Positions 49,480 to 58,700 of a stretch of DNA of 64,000 nucleotides are shown one piece after another. Made by a program: the position numbers and the translations under genes. Location of the stretch: assembly GCA_034359265.1 (NCBI GenBank), contig CP136890.1:84159501-84223500 (forward strand), given 5' to 3'. The notes under the pieces were generated by a model that was given only the letters and a program-made list of their open reading frames with translations, searched no databases and was not told the origin of the DNA. Source of the stretch: Canna indica (taxonomy: Eukaryota > Streptophyta > Magnoliopsida > Zingiberales > Cannaceae). Within the stretch, counting starts at the first letter, position 1. Each line of letters starts with the position of its first letter.

Positions 49480-51777
49480 ATGGCTTCAAATGAGGCAGCA
49501 TCTCCATCATCGAATCAAGAAGTTGTTCATCCTTTCCTCACCAATGGTCAAGTTATCATCATCAATCCAACAGCCCAACTTCCGATCAAGCTTTCCGGAA
49601 GCCACAACTACAAATCCTGGAAAACTCAACTGGAGTTGCTACTGATTGGGTATGATCTTACTGCTTTTATAGATGGTAGTCTGCCTTGTCCCTCTGTTAC
49701 TGATACTTCATACAAAGCATGGTTTCGCCAAGACGGCCTGATCCGTCATGCGATCATGGCTTCAGTAGATCTACAATTTTCTCATATTATAGCCTCTTCT
49801 GATTCGGCTTTTGAAGCCTGGGTTAAACTAGCAAATCAGTTTGCCAATAAATCTCAGTCCAGGATTTACAGTTTGCAAGATAAACTTGGTCGATTGACTA
49901 AAGGAACTAAAACTGTAACTGAGTATTTCAATGAGATTAAATCTATTGCTGATGAATTGGCTGTGGCCGGAGCACCGGTTAATAATCCTGCTCTTGTAAT
50001 CAAAATTTTAAGTGGATTGGGGCCTGATTTCAATGATATCAGTGCTGCGATCAGGTCCAGAGATAATCCTATAACAACAGAGGAGTTATTTGACAAATTA
50101 ATAGGTCATGAGGCCTTCTTAACTCATCAGATTGCATTACCAAATGTCACTGTTAATTATAATCAAGCTCCTATAAGAACTCCTCCAAGTTTTCAACAAC
50201 CATGGGACTACAGAAGAGGACCTGTGAACTCACCAAGGCCTCCTTCAGTTTATCAGAATCAACAACCATTCTTCAGGCCAAACAAGTTCAAAGTGAAGTG
50301 TCAAATATGTGACAAATTTGGTCACTCAGCCAAAGTGTGCAGAAACAGATTCAATGGGAATACTAGGCAGTCTCCTCAAATCAACTCCACTGAACAGCAA
50401 TCAAAACATCCATCAAACTGGATATTAGACACTGGCGCAACTCATCATGTAACCTATGATACTGGAAATCTTCAAAACGTTTCTCAGTTCAATGGTGACT
50501 TCGGCATTTCTCTCAGTGACAACAACACTGTTCCAATCTCTTACTATGGTAATGCATTTATCTCTCCAAACTTTAAGTTACAGAATGTTCTATGTTCACC
50601 CTTCATTACCAAAAATCTTATATCTGTTTCAAAATTTTGTCGCCAAAATAATACGTCTATTGAGTTTTTTCCTGATCATTATGTGGTCAAGGACATGACA
50701 ACAGGAATCCAGCTCACTCGCGGCCCGAATAAAGGTGATCTCTATGAATGGAGTTCTTCTTCACCCATGGTAAACTCTACTTCCATTTCCAGCTCAAGCA
50801 TTTCCTTATGGCACCAACGTCTCGGCCATCCACACAGATCCACTCTTCAGCATTTAATTTCCAAGTTCAATTTACCTTGTTCTTCCAATATTCAAGAACA
50901 CTGTAATGCTTGTTCTTGCAATAAAAGTCATCGTCTACCTTTTGTTACCTCTACTATCACTAGTTCTAGACCTTTGGAGTTATTATTTACTGATGTCTGG
51001 GGTCCTACTGCTATACCATCAACAGAAGGTCACAAATACTATGTCATATTTGTGGACCATTTTTCGAAATACATCTGGTTTTATCCTCTGAAAAATAAAT
51101 CTGATGTACATCAAATTTTCATTCAATTCAAGTCTTTAGTTGAGAATTACTTTAATCTGAGAATTGGAAGTGTTTATTCTGATGGTGGTGGAGAATTTTC
51201 AGCATTAACCTCATTTTTTCAGCAAACAGGCATCCAACACTTATGTTCCCCACCTTACACTCCTCAACGAGTAGGCAGTGCCGAGAGAAGGCATAGACAT
51301 ATAGTTGAGACAGGTTTAACTCTTCTCTCTCAAGCATCTTTACCATCTTGTTTTTGGCAATTTGCCTTCTCCACGGCAGTTTTTCTCATCAATAGAATGT
51401 CAACTTCAATACTGAACAATAAGTCACCATTTGAAACTCTTTTCACCACTTCACCAAATTATCTTACCTTAAGAGTGTTTGGATGCCTTTGTTATCCATG
51501 GATGAAGCCTTACATTGAACACAAATTAATGCCAAAATCTCAACCTTGTGTGTTTTTGGGATATTCTATTAAACATCACTGTTACCAGTGTTATGATTTT
51601 AACACTGGCAAGATGTATCTATCTCGACATGTCAAATTCGTAGAGTATATATTTCCTCTTGCGAAATCAAATCTTCCTACTTTAGATAAATTCAACTATA
51701 GTTCATGGTTGAATTCATTCTCATCTTCCTCCACCCAAAGTCTGCCAACAGGTGCTACTTTTGGAGCTTCAACCTGA
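49480..51777 (+). CDS. truncated Ty1/copia gag-protease-integrase polyprotein (765 aa)
   Basis: The open frame begins 72 bp after the primer site. Domains in order are copia gag (NYKSWKTQLELLLIGYDLTA, FIDGSLPCP), the CCHC zinc knuckle CQICDKFGHSAKVC from Cys274, and aspartic protease WILDTGATHH (Asp317). Then follow the gag-pre-integrase LWHQRLGHPHRSTL and the integrase with HCNAC, D505 (DVWGP), D568 (SDGGGEF) and E602 (AERRHRH). The frame runs past FVEYIFPL and stops at TGA 51775 without reverse transcriptase or RNase H, and no 3-prime LTR follows. It is therefore a 3-prime-truncated copy with an intact remaining frame, unable to transpose alone. The gag resembles the Ale/Retrofit lineage, a guess from memory. 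The element at 55782-60978 is a close relative. Confidence 0.92.
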   Translation: MASNEAASPSSNQEVVHPFLTNGQVIIINPTAQLPIKLSGSHNYKSWKTQLELLLIGYDLTAFIDGSLPCPSVTDTSYKAWFRQDGLIRHAIMASVDLQFSHIIASSDSAFEAWVKLANQFANKSQSRIYSLQDKLGRLTKGTKTVTEYFNEIKSIADELAVAGAPVNNPALVIKILSGLGPDFNDISAAIRSRDNPITTEELFDKLIGHEAFLTHQIALPNVTVNYNQAPIRTPPSFQQPWDYRRGPVNSPRPPSVYQNQQPFFRPNKFKVKCQICDKFGHSAKVCRNRFNGNTRQSPQINSTEQQSKHPSNWILDTGATHHVTYDTGNLQNVSQFNGDFGISLSDNNTVPISYYGNAFISPNFKLQNVLCSPFITKNLISVSKFCRQNNTSIEFFPDHYVVKDMTTGIQLTRGPNKGDLYEWSSSSPMVNSTSISSSSISLWHQRLGHPHRSTLQHLISKFNLPCSSNIQEHCNACSCNKSHRLPFVTSTITSSRPLELLFTDVWGPTAIPSTEGHKYYVIFVDHFSKYIWFYPLKNKSDVHQIFIQFKSLVENYFNLRIGSVYSDGGGEFSALTSFFQQTGIQHLCSPPYTPQRVGSAERRHRHIVETGLTLLSQASLPSCFWQFAFSTAVFLINRMSTSILNNKSPFETLFTTSPNYLTLRVFGCLCYPWMKPYIEHKLMPKSQPCVFLGYSIKHHCYQCYDFNTGKMYLSRHVKFVEYIFPLAKSNLPTLDKFNYSSWLNSFSSSSTQSLPTGATFGAST

Positions 51778-52479
51778 TTCCATTTGCCAGCTCTTCTCCT
51801 CTTATTTGGTCTTCATTGTCCCATTCCTAATTTGGTGCTTGAGCGCGATGTGTGCTTCATCCCTATATTCTCCATAAATAATATTAGGTCTTTGTTGTTG
51901 TTATTTCATCGCTGTCGACTGCTTCCATCAATTAGTAATTTAGTATATCAGTATATGAAAGTGGAATTGGATTGAAGATGGGTGCCTTGTGTACTCTACT
52001 ACTCTTCTGATATTTCCAACTGGTGTCAATTGTATATAGCTTCAAGTACATGGTTTCTGATTATTACTTTCTTTTGTGCATTTCATCATTCTCTGTTTGG
52101 TTGTTTGCCTATAGCCACGCTAACAAGACATATTTTCTGTTTTATGCCCCTAACTCTTTGATATTAGTTCAATTTTGATTGACCATCTTACATATACTGT
52201 GCCATTTTATTGTAAAATTTGGTAACTTAGACAATGATGCTTGTTTAGTGGCTCAATGACTATGAGCATGATTATTCTGATCTAGTTTTTATTTATTTTT
52301 TTCATGGGTTAAGTAGCTCATATGTGTCAGCTTCATTAATGACATATTTCAAATATGCATCTCCATTATGTAGAGGGTAAAATGAATGTGAACAGTTGAA
52401 TAGGCAAAGTTAAAGAATTGTTAGGTTACAAATTTTATTGGTAGGAATAGAGAACTTAGAAATTGGTAGATTAAAATTT
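51778..52479. other. intergenic region downstream of the truncated copia
   Basis: No copia homology, gene or repeat is recognisable. The loss of the 3-prime half of copia element 1 must have its breakpoint at or near 51778. Confidence 0.4.
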
Positions 52480-52650
52480 TTTATTGGTTAACCGATAATT
52501 ATTGATTAATCGAACCGAAAAAATTGAAACCGAAATGACGGTTAACCAAAGTTAATGGACCGATTTACTATTAATGATTTTGAAAAATCGAAGTTAATAG
52601 ACCGGTTTTTAAAATTGCTAATGGACCGGTTAACCGATCCATGCTCACCG
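52480..52650. repeat. hAT-like MITE remnant (right-end type)
   Basis: GGTTAACCGATAATTATTGA, TTAATCGAACCGAAAA, AATGGACCGGTTAACCGATC and the end CATGCTCACC resemble the CGGTT-rich subterminal DNA of the other hAT MITEs. A related segment lies at about 43010-43130. No left end is present. Confidence 0.45.
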
Positions 52651-52984
52651 AATTATTTATATTTTCTATATATTTCTTCATTAGTTTTTAATTTTCTTGT
52701 TGATGTATTCTAAATTGGGTTAATTACATGGTATATCCTTAACTTTGGGTGTTTTCCCAATTATGACCCAACTTTTTATTTGAATCAATTCTATACTTCA
52801 ACTTTAATTTTGTTTCAATTTATATCCCACCGTCAACCATCTATTAATTTTACCGTTTAAGCGATGATATGACATTACTGACATGTATCGGAAACAATAA
52901 AAAATAACTTTATACCACGTCATCCATTACTTATTAATTTATAATACATTCAAGTGCTGACGTGGATTAAAAAAATAATCCACA

Positions 52985-53690
52985 TCAGCCCATGCAGTCA
53001 AGGTCGTGCTCGCGCTGATTGAATCCAGCGCCAGGGACGGCTTGACATCTGACTTCGCGTGCCTTTGTCGCCGCTCTCTGTATCATCTGAACTAGAATCA
53101 AGCAACGAGGGCAGCAAGGAGGATCACCAAGTAGACGACGGCAATGCCATAGATCCAACTTCTGGAGCTGCGATTGGAGGGGGGCAGGGCGGAGGTGGTG
53201 TTGGCAGAGAGAAGAAAGAAGTACCCTCTTAAGCAAGAAGGTTCACATGACGGACGCTTGCAATCACCTCCACCTCATGGGCGAAGCTCGGATCCCTTGA
53301 GGTTGAGCAATTCTTGAATCTCTTTAGCGCGACCTTTGTCTCGTCCGCCAGCACGCCCTTGTTGGCATTGTCATAGCCTCCAAATCTGATGATGATGTTG
53401 TCCCTTGAGAAATTGCTGGTGGTCTTCCATGATCTCGTCAAAGGTGAACTTGATCAAGGTTGTGCTTGCGCTGATCAACTCCAGTGCCAAGGACAGCTTA
53501 ACGTTTGACTTTGTGAGCCTCCGTCGCGGCTTTCTGTACTGTTTGAACCAGATCCAAGCAGCGAGGGCATCAAGAAGGAGGATCACCAAGCAGACGACGG
53601 CAATGCCGTAGATCCAACATCTAGAGTTGCCATATATCAGAGGGGGGCAGAGCGAAGGTAGCATTGGCAGAGAGAAGAAACAAGCAAAAA
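52985..53690 (-). pseudogene. captured RKF3-like receptor kinase fragments (transmembrane to N-lobe), partly duplicated
   Basis: Read on the minus strand, the first segment (about 53670-53440) encodes WIYGIAVVCLVILLLDALAA (a transmembrane helix), WIWFKQYRKPRRRLTKS, LSLALELISASTTLIKFTFD and EI. A frame change follows, then NFSRDNIIIRFGGYDNANKG, ALKRFKNCS and FAHEVEVIASVRHVNLLA (to 53229), a degraded protein-kinase glycine loop and N-lobe. The glycine loop is damaged (GRGGYG has become RFGGYD), and the Asp of GVLADE precedes E where G is usual. Directly after it, at about 53228-52985, the transmembrane-juxtamembrane segment occurs again in a more diverged form with stops (WIYGIAVVYLVILLAA). RKF3-like proteins are plasma-membrane receptor kinases. 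This is only a fragment and cannot act as a kinase. Confidence 0.85.
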
Positions 53691-53925
53691 GAGTTGCTGC
53701 CTTCTGTCGATGCTTGGCTTGAAGAGATGGGAAGGAAGGTTGAGGCGCTCGAAGTGCTTAATGTTTAGCTTAATATAGCAGTTTTCAAATTTATAGATAA
53801 TAATATAGCTTTTGACCAAATGTTGAAAATAATATACTTTTTATTTGCTAAACAATGCACAGTGACAAGCTTCTAATTCAGGCATGTGATTCAAGGTATA
53901 TTTCTGAAGGTTTTCTAAGCAGGGC

Positions 53926-54618
53926 ATGACAGTGCTCGACACCCTCGCTAACATCGGCCTCCTCTTCTTCCTATTTCTCGTCGAGCTCGAGCTCGACCTC
54001 AAAGCCATCCGCCGCACCGACGTTGGCACCTCCCTCGTCCTCAGATCCACCATTGTAAAAGGCACCTGCCAAGCCCCCTTCCTTGTGTTCATGGGTGTTG
54101 CCCTCTCCATCACTGCCCCGTACTCGCCCACATCCTCCTTGGTCGTGTTCGCCGCCATCTGGGTCCACCCCATCCTCACCTGGATGGCCCGCCGCTCCCC
54201 CGAAGGTGAGCTGGTGAAGGAGTCCTATGTCTCCGCCACACTCGCCATTGCGCTTGGCGTCTTCTTCGTCACCGACACCATTGGCATACACGCCCTCTTT
54301 TGCGCCTTCGTGGTGGGTGTCATGGTGCCCAAGGATCAACGTTACCATCCCATCGTCATGGCCCGCTTCCATGGTAGCCGTAAGATCCCCACCATGATCA
54401 ACGTGGTGGAGTCCACCCGCGGCACCGATGAAATGGTCATGGTCTTCGAGGTGTATCGCCAGCTCAGTGGTCGTCCGCCCCATGACAGCCATCTCCGAAC
54501 TCGACACCAAGCCACTCTTGTGTGCAGGAAAGAGCACATCTTTGACAATAAGTGCTTCACCACCAGAGCAAAGCTCTGCGCGAGGGGAGGAAGAAGCCAT
54601 GAGATCTCAAGCTTTTGA
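53926..54618 (+). pseudogene. captured CHX cation/H+ antiporter fragments forming a 230-codon open frame
   Basis: The frame starts with ATG and encodes membrane-domain pieces of a plant CHX (CPA2) antiporter: VLDTLANIGLLFFLFLVELE, LVLRSTIVKGTCQAPFLVFM, GVALSITA, then WMARRSPEGELVKESYVSAT, FFVTDTIGIHALFCAFVVGV and MVPKD. Pieces of the cytosolic tail follow: RFHGSRKIPTMINVVESTRG, FEVYRQLSGR and, in a shifted frame, RPMTAISELD. Long stretches between these landmarks, including several membrane helices, are missing, so the segment is an internally deleted chimera. Gly has become Glu in LVGLELD. CHX proteins exchange K+ or other cations for protons at endomembranes; this one lacks most of the transport path. 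The frame is uninterrupted, so a new short membrane protein could be made if transcribed, but I treat it as a gene fragment. Confidence 0.85.
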
Positions 54619-54881
54619 CTGGAAGCACTGACGTGGCACTTGAATATAATAATTAAACATATAAAGTAATAAGTAGTGCTGATGTGTCATATAAGGTATT
54701 TTTAATTGTTTTTGATATAGATCAGCACTGAAACGGTGAAATTAACAGATGATTAATGTCGGGATAAAAATTGAAACAAAATTAAAGTTGAAGTATAGAA
54801 TTGATTCAAATAAAAAGTTGGATCATAATTGAGAAAATACTCAAAGTTGAGGATATACTATGTAATTAACCCTTCTAAATA

Positions 54882-55703
54882 AAGTAATCAGACATTATTA
54901 CCTAACAATTAAAAGAACTATTTTCCTACACCGTTGACAATTTTGAAATTCTTATATTTTAAAAATTAATTTTAACCACAATTAATACAAAATTTAAATA
55001 TGTTGAGTCAAATTTTGCATTTTGAACATGATATATTTAAGTTTTACCGGTAAAAGTTTTTTAAATATATAATATTGTCAAGAAACGTCAAAAACAAATG
55101 TATTTTTTCACATTTTTTGGTATTAGGTATTGAATTTTTTAAAATAAAAATGGTTGACCAGTGAAATTGTTGAAAGAGAAGAAATAAATATAGATAATTC
55201 TATTAGTCAATCGACTATTTTAAGGGGGTGTTTGGTAGACTAATAGATTTGTTTGGTTGACAGTAAATTTTTGAAACATTTGACCTGAACCTATAATTTC
55301 ACTATATAGATAACTCAAAGGTTGAACTTTACTATAATTTTTGAAAAATTGGGACACTGTATAATTAACTTAATTAATTAGTAGCGGTCAGTTATGCTAG
55401 AATGGATCTTATAACTCTCTTGAGAAAGCCATGAGGGTACTTCTATGTTCAGTAAGCTCATATCTATTAAGCATTAAAAGCCTCAGCTTCGTAGTCACAT
55501 CATTAATGCCAGGTCATCGTCCAGATAATCACCTACCGTTTATTCCACTATAGCTCAAGTGGACTCATGCAGCTATCTTTCTGTTTTCTTAACACCTTTC
55601 AGTTTAACAAACTAGTCCTGTACAAGTATGTAATCGATTCACTGAAGTCCATCAATATTAATCATTCTCTTTATCCAATCTTTGTCTCTCTCATACTCTG
55701 ATA
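54882..55703. other. intergenic DNA and probable 5-prime LTR of copia element 2
   Basis: AAGGGGGTGTTTGGTAGAC at about 55222 looks like a single PIF/Harbinger-type terminus without a partner. The DNA from about 55400 up to the primer site at 55704 should be LTR, but its start cannot be fixed without a second LTR. Confidence 0.35.
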
Positions 55704-55715
55704 TGGTATCAGAGC
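55704..55715 (+). other. primer binding site of copia element 2
   Basis: TGGTATCAGAGC, identical to the site of copia element 1 and complementary to initiator tRNA-Met. It lies 66 bp before the gag ATG at 55782. Confidence 0.85.
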
Positions 55716-55781
55716 CTTTTTCTCTTACAAGAAGGTTCCTGAAATCCATTTTTCTTTCCTTCCAAATCTAACTTTCATTCC

Positions 55782-58700
55782 ATGGCAACACAAGAAGCTT
55801 CGTCAATGTCAATAGGAGAATCACCTGTCTCGTCGCAAGATGTTGTTTATCCACTCATCAATGGAGGTCAAGTTATTACCATTAACCCAGCATCGCAGTT
55901 GCCGATCTGACTCTCAGGCAACCAGAACTACATGAATTGGAAAACTCAATTGGAGCTTCTATTACTTGAGTACGATCTAAACTCTTTCATTGATGGAAGC
56001 TTTCCATGCCCTACTGTTTCTTCTCCCTCGTATAAAATGTGGTTGCGGCAAGACGGCCTGATTCGACATGTGATCATGACATATGTGGATCCTTCATATG
56101 CACACATTGTTACTTCTTCTACATCTGCATCTGAAGCTTGGTTGCATTTGGCGAATCAGTTTGCCAATAAATCACAGTCTAAACTTTACAGCTTACAAGA
56201 TAAACTGTCAAAGATAACTAAAGGAGACAAGTCTATAATTGAGTATTTCAGTGAAATCAAAAGCATTGCTCATGAACTCTCAGTAGCAAGAGCACATATA
56301 CATGACTCAACCCTTACCATCAAGATTTTGAGTGGACTAGGGTCTGAGTTCAATGACATGAGTGCGGCTATACGATCCAGAGAAACTCCTATTTCACTTG
56401 AGGAATCGTTTGATAAGTTGACAGGTCATGAAGCCTTCTTAAGTCATCAACAACCCATTCCTAACATCACTGTCAATAATACTCAGTAGGCCAGATTTAA
56501 CTCTGTTAATCGTCAACAATGGGACAATAGACGCATGAACTTTAGTAATGCTCAACCAAGTCCTCCTCAAAATTCATTCAACTCACCAAGGCCCAACTGC
56601 AATCCTCAAAATCAACATATGCAAATGCCCTTTAAACAAAACAGGTACAAAATACAATGCCAGATTTGTGAGAAATATGGACACTTAGCAAAAATATGTA
56701 GAGCTCGATTCAGTGGACAACAATGACCTCCTCCACAAGTAAACTCTGCTGATCAGTCTCCTAAAACTAAATCCAATTGGATTTTGGACTCTGGTGCAAC
56801 ACATCATGTAAATTCAAACCTTGAAAATATGCAGACATACTCAAATTTTAATGGTGACTATGGAATCTTGCTCACTGATGTTAATGTAGTTCCTATTACG
56901 CATTCTGGTAGTGCATTACTTTCTCCCAACTTCAAACTAAACGATGTGTTATGCTCTCCTCTCATATCTAAAAACCTCATTTCTGTTTCAAAATTTTGTC
57001 AACATAATAATGCTTTGATTGAATTTTTTCCTTACCATTTTGTTGTTAAGGATCTGATAACAGGCCATCAACTAGCTCGCGGCTAGAATAACAATGATCT
57101 TTATGAATGGAGCTCTCCTACTCCAGCTGCTCATCACAATTCATTTTCCTCTTCCAGTACTAACATTTCAGTTTGGCACCAGCGTCTTGGTCATCCTCAT
57201 CACAAAGTTCTGCGACACATCATTTCAAAGTTTCAATGTTACACCCTGAAAATTTGAATAATTATTTTTCTAGATTATTTTTGTGGGAATTTATTTATGG
57301 TATTTTGGTAAATTTATGTAAGTGAAGGATTTTTATGTAAAATGTCCAAATCAAATTAAAAACCTAGATTGATTAGGTCTTTGATTGGAGAGGTGGCAGC
57401 CGTCGTGAGAAGGGGAGATGGCAACCGTCGTGAGAAGAGGTTGGACTATCGGAGGGGTGATCAGCTAGTGATCAGAGCGATTCGAGGTAGGATTCTTTTC
57501 TCCGTTCTTTGTCTTTTGTTTAGGGTAAAAGTCGTGTGTGGATGAGATCAAGATCGGAGATTCATGTAAATAATTTAGATATGGATTTTTGGGATTTTTA
57601 TGAAATTTCTGTTGAAATTTTCGGATTTCATCATTGTTGGACTGCATTGTTCGACGGAAGCTTTGTTCGTTGGAAAACCTTGATGGCACCCTTGTCGTCG
57701 GCCATGGCTGGACCTGCAGCACCGACGATGGTGCTGCCCGGTGCGGCAGCACGCTGCCGCGGTGCTACCAGGCAAGGCAACGACTGGCTGAGCGTAGCAG
57801 CGCTACCTGGCGCGCCACCGTTGCCTGGCGGAGTCTAGGCAGCACCGCCTCGACTGCCGTCTGGTTCCGGCGGATTATCGCCACCATTCGGTGGCGTCGC
57901 CTTCCCGAGGACCTTCGGATATGGTGGCGGTGGCGGCGGGGAGTGAGAGATGGTGGAGGTTAGTTGAACCCTAGGTTGAGGGTGAGAGGTAGAAGATGAA
58001 GTTTATAACAATGATATATTAATGTAATTGTGTTATAACTTAAGTTGATGATGTAGATATATTGATGTTTTAGGTATGTAACTTAAGCTTTATATTTGTG
58101 TCACTGTTATAGCATAGATGATGATGCTATATTCAATTTGTAGTAGTGACATAAAGGATGGTGGCAGTGTTATATTTGAGGATATGGGTATATTAAATGG
58201 TTATTTTGGTATTTTCTTGTAAAATTATGTTGAGGGTCTTGCGGTTGTCGGATTTGTACATATAATATATGAATTTTTACCTAAACGATGTTTCAGATTC
58301 ATTAGTGATGTCTGTTTCTCCAAAAGATGATCAGATTTCGAAAACAATATTGGGTGGATTGCTTCGATTTGTGCGTCGAGCTTTAAATAATATTTTAAGT
58401 GAATTACTATGATGGTACAGTTGAGTATGGTTTTAAAGGTGGTTGATTCTTGTTGACTCTCATTGATTCTCATCTCGACACATGTCTAATTACCCTAAAC
58501 TGAAGTATTTATCTTGTTGTTCCTTCTGTTGATCTTGATATGTGTTATTGTTGAAATTCCTATTGCATGTTGTTGGCTCATATACATGTTGATATCATAT
58601 TATGTTGCATGAATTGTATTTTGTAGGGATTATGATGATTAGAAAGCATGTGTAGGTGTTAATGAGTTGCATAATGTTAGATTCAGATTGTTGGTTGGTC

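Larger units (their letters stand above)
52717..54872. mobile_element. Pack-MULE carrying receptor-kinase and cation/H+ antiporter fragments
   Basis: The ends GGGTTAATTACATGGTATAT (left) and, on the minus strand, GGGTTAATTACATAGTATAT (right) begin inverted repeats of about 180-260 bp that match through CAATTATGA.CCAACTTTTT, AATCAATTCTATACTTCAAC and TTTAATTTTGTTTCAATTT. The flanks TTCTAAATT (52708-52716) and TTCTAAATA (54873-54881) form a 9-bp target duplication with one mismatch. The 2156-bp element has no transposase. Its GC-rich centre (about 52985-54620) contains fragments of two unrelated cellular genes in opposite orientation. Captured gene pieces within Mutator terminal repeats define a Pack-MULE. 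The repeats share terminal motifs with the foldback element at 47999-48515. Confidence 0.9.

Noticed and set aside
53971..54600. Minus-strand frame of 209 codons, rich in Gly/Asp/His
   Set aside because: It is the antisense shadow of the CHX-derived plus-strand frame, with low-complexity composition and no motif.
57465..57963. Several overlapping open frames in a GC-rich stretch
   Set aside because: They fall inside the 57237-59618 solo LTR with TTCAA target duplication and have no domain features.
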